This document shows positions 23,517 to 29,919 of a stretch of 31,652 bases of DNA, in pieces; within the stretch, counting starts at the first letter, position 1, and each line of letters opens with the position of its first letter. Origin of the DNA: Syntrophaceae bacterium UBA5764 (GTDB lineage Bacteria; Desulfobacterota; Syntrophia; Syntrophales; Smithellaceae); the NCBI GenBank assembly GCA_002418825.1, contig DIEW01000030.1, positions 1 to 31,652 on the forward strand. Direction: 5' to 3'. The notes beneath the pieces were generated by a model. The model was given only the letters and a program-made list of their open reading frames with translations. It was not told where the DNA came from and made no database searches. The position numbers and the translations under genes were made by a program.

Positions 23517-24193
23517 TTTTCCTCGGCTTGGCCTGTTTTGCCTGCGCTCTCCAACCACCGCACATAGCGAGCACAAATTTCATCTGCCGGTTCCAAACAG
23601 AGGCTTTTTAAGTACGCCTTGACAAACCCTTTAAGAAAAGCTTCCGCCGGCAGGCGGTTTATTTTATTTTCCTCAATACAGACCAGATAATCCAGGAGCA
23701 CCCTTGTTTCCTGAGTGATTTTTTCCAGCGGGACTCCTAGTTCGTTTCTGATTTCCTTTAAATCGCTGCCACTGATTTCAGGCTTAGAAAGGATTCCCCT
23801 AATTTTCTCGCTTTCTTCAACGCTTTCACGCAAAATGATTTTATTTGTTTTTTTCGGTGAAACAGCCGGACCCGTCCAGCGCTTAATATCATAAATGCTT
23901 TTCGGCACTTGTGCCGGCGCTTTTTTTCCGCCATGAAGAGCTACACCGGCTTGCGCAAGCTCATTATCGTATTTTTTCCTTTCCTGAGCGTTGATTAACG
24001 TCAGATAAGCTTTTTCCAAAAGGTCGAGAATTTTTTTTCTTTCTTCGAGTGAAAACAAAGAATAGCTTACTATAGAATCATGCGCGTAAACCTGTAAGGC
24101 GGCATTATAAGCGTGCCGTATCTCAAAAAATGCCGCATCCGGGCTGACATCGAGCATTTCATAATAATTAAGTTTAGCGAAATCCTTTTTCAT
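23513..24193 (-). CDS. Degenerate J-domain protein with RodZ-like helix-turn-helix
   Basis: A 226-residue cytoplasmic protein. Residues about 5-75 resemble a J domain (NYYEMLDVSPDAAFFEIRHAY and AYLTLINAQERKKYD), but the HPD tripeptide that stimulates DnaK is replaced (YAHDS around 36-40) and the following loop is longer, so DnaK stimulation is doubtful. Residues about 145-220 contain a helix-turn-helix of the RodZ/HTH_25 type (LKEIRNELGVPLEKITQET, then AEAFLKGFVKAYLKSL). A basic linker joins the two. There is no membrane segment, unlike RodZ. The gene follows the MinD-like gene by 43 bases and overlaps the metallo-hydrolase gene. The start at 24193 is preferred to an upstream one at 24280, which would overlap the MinD-like gene. 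Confidence 0.75.
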   Translation of the reverse strand: MKKDFAKLNYYEMLDVSPDAAFFEIRHAYNAALQVYAHDSIVSYSLFSLEERKKILDLLEKAYLTLINAQERKKYDNELAQAGVALHGGKKAPAQVPKSIYDIKRWTGPAVSPKKTNKIILRESVEESEKIRGILSKPEISGSDLKEIRNELGVPLEKITQETRVLLDYLVCIEENKINRLPAEAFLKGFVKAYLKSLCLEPADEICARYVRWLESAGKTGQAEEK

Positions 24194-24217
24194 CAGTAAC
24201 CTAAAAAACCAAAAAAT

Positions 24218-24229
24218 CCCCGAGCGGGG
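24218..24229 (-). other. Small GC hairpin followed by T-rich stretch between MinD-like and J-domain genes
   Basis: CCCC GAGC GGGG forms a 4-bp stem with a four-base loop on either strand. In the minus-strand transcript it is followed by ATTTTTTGGTTTTTT, so it could act as a weak terminator or attenuator in the 43-base gap. The stem is too short for confident termination and the downstream genes have no other obvious promoter. Confidence 0.35.
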
Positions 24230-24236
24230 TTTCTTT

Positions 24237-25157
24237 CTAGGAATAGCGAAGCAGCATTTGCTGATTGCCGGATTGAGCAATATTTTTACTCAACTCACGC
24301 AAATCATAAGCAGTGCGCGTGTAAGGATACCGTTCCAAAAAAGATACCCGTTGGCAAATAGCATCATGAACACGGTCGTCAAAAGCAACATTGCCGGCAA
24401 ACTCCACATGAAAGCCCAGGTGTTTTTCCATAATTTTGCATATTTGCGGACCAAGCGCTATGTTGTTCTGTTTACGTAACTGGTTGAGAACAAGTTTAAA
24501 TTTAAAGGAGTTAAAATCATTTTCCAGAAGCGTTCCCTTTTTGGGATGAGAAGTTTTAATTACCCGCATGATAGAATCCGGTTTATTAAAAGAACCTTCG
24601 CCATATTGCGCCACAACTTTTTCTTCGAGCGCTTTGAATTCAGTAACATTAAAGTACTGGCGAATGCGGCGGAAATAAACAGCACGTACGAGCCGGTACA
24701 CATTTTCAATAGATGTAGGTTCCGGCGTCGTGATAAATATGCTGTTTTGTGAGATCAGAAAAAAATCGAGGATGTTGAAAGAAGTCCCGGCACCCAAATC
24801 CAGAAAAATCCAGTCGTAGTCCAGTTTGGCAATAGCCTTCAACGTTCTGACTTTCTGCTCGTAAGGCAGGTTGGCAATGTCCAAGCTGTCGCGAGCACCA
24901 CTGATTATATAAAGATTGGGCACGGGAGTTTCTAAAACAATATCTTCCAGCCGAGAAACCCTTTTTTGAACATAATCAGAAAAACATTTTTCCGGATAGG
25001 GAACATCAAGCATCGTGTGCAGATTTGCCGAACCCAAATCCAGGTCAACCAACAGTGTCTTTTTATCGAATGCCGCTAAAAGGCGCCCGAGAGAACTGGT
25101 CAAAAAACTCTTCCCCGATCCGCCTTTGCCTCCTCCTATTGGCCAGATTTGCGTCAT
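24237..25157 (-). CDS. MinD/ParA-family ATPase
   Basis: A 306-residue deviant Walker A ATPase: GGGKGGSGKS (8-17, with the signature Lys11 and Lys16), the switch LLVDLDLGSANLHTMLD and the Walker B-like WIFLDLGAGTSFNILDFF. The closest layout known to me is the FlhG/MinD-like group, which positions envelope or flagellar machinery. It lacks an obvious membrane-targeting amphipathic helix; the end is LRELSKNIAQSGNQ. It is the first gene of a three-gene minus-strand run with the J-domain/HTH protein and the metallo-hydrolase. A role in placing the secretion or cell-wall machinery is possible but unproven. Confidence 0.88.
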   Translation of the reverse strand: MTQIWPIGGGKGGSGKSFLTSSLGRLLAAFDKKTLLVDLDLGSANLHTMLDVPYPEKCFSDYVQKRVSRLEDIVLETPVPNLYIISGARDSLDIANLPYEQKVRTLKAIAKLDYDWIFLDLGAGTSFNILDFFLISQNSIFITTPEPTSIENVYRLVRAVYFRRIRQYFNVTEFKALEEKVVAQYGEGSFNKPDSIMRVIKTSHPKKGTLLENDFNSFKFKLVLNQLRKQNNIALGPQICKIMEKHLGFHVEFAGNVAFDDRVHDAICQRVSFLERYPYTRTAYDLRELSKNIAQSGNQQMLLRYS

Positions 25158-25186
25158 AAGCCATCCGCCATTTTCTGTTTTTTAAA

Positions 25187-25215
25187 GCCATACATGATAA
25201 ATCATTAATATTCAA
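25187..25215 (-). promoter_or_regulatory. Candidate promoter of the MinD-like gene
   Basis: On the minus strand TTGAAT and TATGGC are 17 bases apart, about 30 bases before the ATG at 25157, in the 150-base gap between divergent genes. The -10 match is weak. Confidence 0.3.
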
Positions 25216-25247
25216 GCACTATGTTGTTTTTTTAAGCAGATAATTCC

Positions 25248-25276
25248 TTGACTTATTACCTTTTTCTCCATAAAAA
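25248..25276 (+). promoter_or_regulatory. Candidate sigma-70 promoter of the spoIID-ampG-murU-amgK run
   Basis: TTGACT (25248-25253) and TAAAAA (25271-25276) are exactly 17 bases apart, a five-of-six and four-of-six match. The implied transcript start, near 25283, lies about 25 bases before the ATG at 25308. This reading also removes the TTG at 25248 as a start codon for the SpoIID-domain gene. Confidence 0.5.
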
Positions 25277-25307
25277 CAAATCACTATTTTTTACGGTCTT
25301 GAATTTA

Positions 25308-26627
25308 ATGATTGCTAACGAACCAAAAATAAAAGTGGCGCTTCTCCAGAAATGCGGGAAAGCAGAGATATACCTCCATGGCAATTATTTTTTGGCCGGG
25401 CGCGGCACGGTGGGCGGGAGGGTAACCGCTGAAATTTCCGGCGGATGTATTTGTCTGAAAAATCAGGAAAACACACAAATTGCCCGGGACAGGGAAATAG
25501 TTCTTACCGGCATAAAGAAATCAAATTTCACTTTACCCGAAGTAAATATAGGAATTGATTTTCACTGGCAGCAAAACCAAAGGCAGACTTTTCGCGGCGA
25601 CATACTTTTGTCCGCCACCGGATACGGCTCTTTCCATTTAATTAACATCATTTTGCTGGAGGATTATCTGATCTCGGTGATTTCTTCGGAGATGTCCGCC
25701 AAAGCACCGTTGGAGTTTTTAAAGACACAGGCAATTGCTGCCCGCAGCTGGCTCATGGCCATGCTCGAAAAAAAGAAAACAGTAAAAGCCCCCCAAAGAG
25801 CAGAAACCGAAAACGAAATTATCGTCTGGCAGGACGTCAACAACCATGAAGGGTTTGATGTATGCGCCGACGACCACTGTCAGCGCTATCAGGGCATAAC
25901 AAAAATCATCTCTGACAATGTTGAAAAAGCGATAGAAAGCACGAGAGGTTTGTTTTTGCTCAGTGGCGGGAAAATCTGTGACGCGCGTTATCATAAATGC
26001 TGCGGCGGGCGAACCGAAATTTTCTCCACTGCCTGGGAAGATATATCTGTGCCTTATTTGCCCAGCGTCACCTGCGACAGCATATCACGTAAACCTATCA
26101 CCACCGAAGAAGAAGCTCGCGACTGGCTACACAGCAATCCTCCCGCCCATTGCAACACCGATGACCAAGAAATCCTCAATAGGATATTGCCCTCCTTCGA
26201 CCGAAAAACCACAGATTTTTACCGCTGGCAGATGATTTGCAAATGCGAAGAAATGGAGGAAATCCTCAGGAAAAAATCCGGTATCGATTTTGGCCGATTG
26301 CAAAATATTGAACCTCTGGCGCGCGGTTTTTCAGGAAGAATTTATAAATTAAAAATTGAAGGTTCAAAAAGAACAATTATCGCCGGCAAGGAATTGGAAA
26401 TCCGTCGCTGGTTATCGCCCACGCATTTGCTTAGCAGCGCTTTTGTCGTTTCCCTTGAAAAAAATACTGATGGTACAATCTCAAAAATTATTCTGGACGG
26501 CGGGGGCTGGGGGCACGGCGTGGGTTTATGCCAGATCGGCGCTGCCGTAATGGCCGAAAAGGGATTTTCGGCTGAGGAAATACTGGCGCACTATTTTCCC
26601 GGCACCACGGTGCGAAAACTATATTAA
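25308..26627 (+). CDS. SpoIID-domain protein (candidate peptidoglycan lytic transglycosylase)
   Basis: A 439-residue protein of the SpoIID/LytB family. The block LLEDYLISVISSEMSAKAP holds the putative catalytic Glu (Glu128, in SSEM), followed by FLKTQAIAARSWLM, then HKCCGGRTEIFSTAWED and the closing DGGGWGHGVGLCQIGAAVM, which are the family's conserved blocks. SpoIID cleaves denuded glycan strands by lytic transglycosylation. Members outside sporulating bacteria are common but poorly studied. No signal peptide is clear from the ATG at 25308 (MIANEPKIKV), so export is uncertain; a longer form from a TTG at 25248 begins with a hydrophobic stretch near FLHKNKSLFFTVLNLM, but that TTG fits a -35 box better. 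Ribosome binding is weak for both. The next gene starts nine bases after the stop. Confidence 0.85.
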   Translation: MIANEPKIKVALLQKCGKAEIYLHGNYFLAGRGTVGGRVTAEISGGCICLKNQENTQIARDREIVLTGIKKSNFTLPEVNIGIDFHWQQNQRQTFRGDILLSATGYGSFHLINIILLEDYLISVISSEMSAKAPLEFLKTQAIAARSWLMAMLEKKKTVKAPQRAETENEIIVWQDVNNHEGFDVCADDHCQRYQGITKIISDNVEKAIESTRGLFLLSGGKICDARYHKCCGGRTEIFSTAWEDISVPYLPSVTCDSISRKPITTEEEARDWLHSNPPAHCNTDDQEILNRILPSFDRKTTDFYRWQMICKCEEMEEILRKKSGIDFGRLQNIEPLARGFSGRIYKLKIEGSKRTIIAGKELEIRRWLSPTHLLSSAFVVSLEKNTDGTISKIILDGGGWGHGVGLCQIGAAVMAEKGFSAEEILAHYFPGTTVRKLY

Positions 26628-26636
26628 AGGATGCGC

Positions 26637-27938
26637 ATGCGATTTTTCTCGCGGAAAACAACTTCTCCGCAGCTGGCACGCCCCTGGTTTTGGGTGCCTT
26701 CTCTTTTCTTCGCCGAAGGTATTCCCTACATGATTGCCATGACGGTAAGCGTCGTGCTTTACAAAAATCTTGGCCTTTCCAACACACAAATCGCCCTTTA
26801 CACAAGCTGGCTTTATCTGCCCTGGGTTATCAAACCACTGTGGAGCCCGTTTGTCGATTTGTTCCGCACGAAACGTTTCTGGATAATCGCCATGCAACTG
26901 GCGATCGGTGGTTCTTTTGCCTGCGTTGCGCTCACACTGCCCGCGCATGATTTTGTCCGTTACACTTTGGCAATGTTTTTTATTATGGCTTTTTCGTCGG
27001 CCACGCACGATATCGCCGCCGACGGTTTCTACATGCTTGCGCTGAACACGCCGCAGCAGGCGGCTTTTATCGGTGTGCGGACGGTTTTTTACCGCATTGC
27101 CACTATCGCATCCAAGGGCCTCATGGTTATCGGGGCTGGCCTTCTTCAGGAATACGGTCATTCCATAGTTTCGGCATGGTCGATTACTTTTCTGGCTGCC
27201 GCTAGTTTCTTTTTGGCTTTATGTATTTACCATTTTTTGATTCTCCCTCGTCCTGTGGCCGATGTCAGCGCTCCCTTCGACAAACAAAAAAGTTTTCTGA
27301 AAGAATATTTCCGTATCATTACCCTGTTTTTCCGGCGCAAGGACATTCTGATTATCCTGAGTTTCCTTTTATTTTTCCGTTTTGCCGAAGCGCAGCTGGT
27401 GAAAATGGTTGCTCCCTTTCTGCTGGATGCACCGGAAAGGGGCGGTCTGGGTTTGACAACCGCCGACGTGGGGTTAATTTACGGCACGGTCGGCGTGGTG
27501 GCGCTGATGCTAGGGGGGCTTCTGGGCGGTTACGCCATTTATAAAAACGGATTGAAGTTCTGGCTCTGGCCGATGGTGTTGGCAATGCATGTGCCGGATT
27601 TGATTTTTGTTTATCTTTCACACGCCTTGCCGCAAAATATTTGGCTCATTGGTTCTTCTGTGGCGCTGGAACAGTTCGGTTACGGCTTCGGCTTTACCGC
27701 CTATACCATGTATGTAATAATGGTGGCGCAAAGCGAATACAAAACTGTGTTTTACGCCATCAGCACGGGAATTATGACGCTGGGCATGATGCTGCCGGCG
27801 ATGTCCAGCGGCTGGACTCAGGAAATGCTCGGTTATAAAAACTTCTTCATCTGGATTATGATTACGACGATTCCGGGATTCATTGTCACGGCGCTAGTGA
27901 AGATAGACCCGTGGTACGGCAAAAAAGGTGAAGGCTAA
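26637..27938 (+). CDS. AmpG-like major facilitator permease
   Basis: A 433-residue integral membrane protein with about 12 hydrophobic segments. The opening PWFWVPSLFFAEGIPYMI, LGLSNTQIALYTSWLYLPW and KPLWSPFVDLFRTKRFW, and then SSATHDIAADGFYM, follow the AmpG pattern (EGIPY, KPLWAP and ATQDIAxDxY-like blocks). AmpG imports anhydro-muropeptides from the periplasm for recycling. The call is supported by the neighbours: a SpoIID protein upstream and MurU/AmgK-like genes downstream. The ATG at 26637 is preferred because AAAGGA lies about five bases upstream; the ATG at 26631 has none. Other PAT-family MFS transporters are the alternative. Confidence 0.8.
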   Translation: MRFFSRKTTSPQLARPWFWVPSLFFAEGIPYMIAMTVSVVLYKNLGLSNTQIALYTSWLYLPWVIKPLWSPFVDLFRTKRFWIIAMQLAIGGSFACVALTLPAHDFVRYTLAMFFIMAFSSATHDIAADGFYMLALNTPQQAAFIGVRTVFYRIATIASKGLMVIGAGLLQEYGHSIVSAWSITFLAAASFFLALCIYHFLILPRPVADVSAPFDKQKSFLKEYFRIITLFFRRKDILIILSFLLFFRFAEAQLVKMVAPFLLDAPERGGLGLTTADVGLIYGTVGVVALMLGGLLGGYAIYKNGLKFWLWPMVLAMHVPDLIFVYLSHALPQNIWLIGSSVALEQFGYGFGFTAYTMYVIMVAQSEYKTVFYAISTGIMTLGMMLPAMSSGWTQEMLGYKNFFIWIMITTIPGFIVTALVKIDPWYGKKGEG

Positions 27939-27995
27939 AAATTATGGTTTAAGGATTTAAATATATATCAAAAAAATAACGGCTGACGGCAAATT

Positions 27996-28712
27996 ATGCA
28001 ATATACACTGATTAATACCGCTTTTATTTTAGGCGCGGGGTTCGGAACAAGGCTCAGGCCGTTAACGAATGGCCTGCCCAAACCGCTTTTGGAAATCGGC
28101 GGCAGGCCTATTATCACCTACGCGATGGAGCATTTGCGTGCCGCCGGAATAAAGCAATTCATCGTCAACACGCACCACTGCGCCGAAAAATATGCTGAAG
28201 TATTCCCCCAAAATAATTACAAAGGCATTCCGATAATTTTCCGCCACGAGCCGGTACTCCTGGACACCGCCGGCGGCATCAAAAACATCGAGGATTTAAT
28301 CACCGCGGAAGAGCGCATCATCGTTCACAACGGCGACATCATTACCAGCTTACCGATTGAACAGCTTATCAAAAGACATTTTTATTTGCAAACACAGGTC
28401 ACCCTAGCCCTGCGCTCACAGGGGCCACTGCTCAATGTGGGCATAGACAAAGACGGCTTTGTCTGCGACATGCGTCACCTTCTGAATAATCAGGGCGTAA
28501 AAAACTGCCTTTTTGCCGGCATTTATATTGTGGAAAAATCTTTCCTGAAGAAGCTAAAGCCGGGTAAAAGTGAATCGATTGTATTGCCGCTGGTGGAAAT
28601 GATTGAAGAAAATCCGCGTTCCGTTGGCGGGGTAATTATTGATGATGGGCACTGGTACGATTTGGGAACAGTTGAGGAATACGAGAAATTACGTAAAACA
28701 GGCATTGTTTAA
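27996..28712 (+). CDS. MurU-like sugar-1-phosphate nucleotidyltransferase
   Basis: A 238-residue nucleotidyltransferase. The N terminus has the signature GAGFGTRLRPLTNGLPKPLLEI (quoted here as GAGFGTRLRPLT and PKPLLEIGG), then VNTHHCAEKY, and the metal-binding Asp in IIVHNGDIIT. The size and the C-terminal DDGHWYDLGTVEEYEKL fit MurU (MurNAc-1-phosphate uridylyltransferase), which makes UDP-MurNAc in the salvage route that bypasses de novo synthesis. Related enzymes that use other sugar phosphates cannot be excluded. The next gene encodes an AmgK-like kinase, the usual partner. It starts 57 bases after the permease gene. Confidence 0.82.
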   Translation: MQYTLINTAFILGAGFGTRLRPLTNGLPKPLLEIGGRPIITYAMEHLRAAGIKQFIVNTHHCAEKYAEVFPQNNYKGIPIIFRHEPVLLDTAGGIKNIEDLITAEERIIVHNGDIITSLPIEQLIKRHFYLQTQVTLALRSQGPLLNVGIDKDGFVCDMRHLLNNQGVKNCLFAGIYIVEKSFLKKLKPGKSESIVLPLVEMIEENPRSVGGVIIDDGHWYDLGTVEEYEKLRKTGIV

Positions 28713-28760
28713 AAATCATTTGACGTTGTCATTCCCGTGTACACTTAGACAAACAGGGTA

Positions 28761-29765
28761 ATGACTTATAAAAAACTTATGCACAAAGAAATACAACAAT
28801 TCTTAGCTGGACATCTGGGCAAAAGGGATTTAAAGCTTGAGCCAATTAAAAAAGGCGGCTCCGACCGCGCTTTTTTCCGCGTAATCCTGCCGAAAAACAA
28901 CCGCTGTATTTTTATGTATTATGGCACGGAAGTTGAGGAAAATTCTTTCTGGTCAGGCATCAATGATTTTTTAACCCTTATCGGCATTTCCGTGCCGCGC
29001 ATTATCGCGCAGGACACAGCACGTCGTTTTATTCTCATGGAAGATTTGGGAGATGTAGATTTATACTCGCAGGCTTCCGCGCCATGGAAGATACGCCGCG
29101 AATATTATTTTCAGGCGCTTACCCAAATTTACCGCCTGCATTCTTTTGCTGTGAAATCGCTTCCCGCAGATGTGCAATTATCGGAAAGTTACGGCCCCCG
29201 TCTTTACAAGTGGGAGCATGATTATTTTTTGGAAAATCTTGTCTCCGAAGTCTGTAAAATAAAATTATCTGCCGCCGAAGCAACGAAGCTGAATAAAGAA
29301 CTGGCCGCTCTTTCGGAACGCTTGCAAAAAATAGAACCGTCCCTGATTCACCGAGATTTCCAATCACAGAACATCATGATTAAAAACGGTAAGCCGGTAA
29401 TGATTGATTTTCAGGGCATGCGCCGTGGCATTCTTTTTTATGATCTGGGCTCTTTGGTCTGCGATCCATACGTTACCTTCGAAGAAGAAGAAAAAAACGA
29501 GTTGCTTGATTTTTACCATGAGCTCATGAAACCTTTATACAGCCGCGACGAGTTTGTCCGAAACTTCTGGATGGGATCCGTGCAACGGCTGATGCAGGCG
29601 CTCGGCGCCTACGGTTTTTTGGGATTAAAAAAGGGCAAGAGAAAATTTCTGGGGCACATCGACAATGGCATAAAAAATCTTGTCCTGGCCACATCTTGCA
29701 TGGAAACTTTACCTGTTTTGAACGAATTGGCGCAACGATGCGAGAACATCTTGACTAATCAATAG
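28761..29765 (+). CDS. AmgK-like aminoglycoside-phosphotransferase-fold sugar kinase
   Basis: A 334-residue kinase of the APH/choline kinase fold. It has KKGGSDRAFFRVILP near residue 30 (nucleotide-binding strand), RFILMEDLGDVDLY as hinge region, the catalytic Brenner motif LIHRDFQSQNIM (HxDxxxxN) and the metal-binding MIDFQGMRRG with LYDLGSLVCDPYV-like downstream residues. These match AmgK, the anomeric MurNAc/GlcNAc kinase that supplies MurU with sugar-1-phosphate. The neighbouring MurU-like gene supports this over antibiotic phosphorylation. It starts 48 bases after the MurU-like gene with a weak ribosome site. Confidence 0.82.
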   Translation: MTYKKLMHKEIQQFLAGHLGKRDLKLEPIKKGGSDRAFFRVILPKNNRCIFMYYGTEVEENSFWSGINDFLTLIGISVPRIIAQDTARRFILMEDLGDVDLYSQASAPWKIRREYYFQALTQIYRLHSFAVKSLPADVQLSESYGPRLYKWEHDYFLENLVSEVCKIKLSAAEATKLNKELAALSERLQKIEPSLIHRDFQSQNIMIKNGKPVMIDFQGMRRGILFYDLGSLVCDPYVTFEEEEKNELLDFYHELMKPLYSRDEFVRNFWMGSVQRLMQALGAYGFLGLKKGKRKFLGHIDNGIKNLVLATSCMETLPVLNELAQRCENILTNQ

Positions 29766-29813
29766 ATATAAGTTCCTTGGCGGTTTTAGCCGCTTTATGC
29801 AGGCTTTAAAAAG

Positions 29814-29842
29814 TTTACACTTTTAGTCTTCGGCCTTAAACC
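29814..29842 (+). promoter_or_regulatory. Weak candidate promoter for leuS
   Basis: TTTACA and TAAACC are 17 bases apart in the 154-base gap between the kinase gene and leuS. The -10 match is poor. A small GCGG/CCGC hairpin with loop TTTTAG (29780-29793) and a short T run lies upstream and might weakly end the preceding transcript. Confidence 0.25.
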
Positions 29843-29919
29843 TTAAAATCCATTGCGCGAACATCTTCAATATGTTAGATAACCCGCCGATTATTTAACC
29901 GTTTTGGGAGCACTAAATA

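Noticed and set aside
24193..24280. Longer start of the J-domain/HTH protein
   Set aside because: It would overlap the MinD-like gene by 44 bases and add about 29 residues with no resemblance to J-domain proteins.
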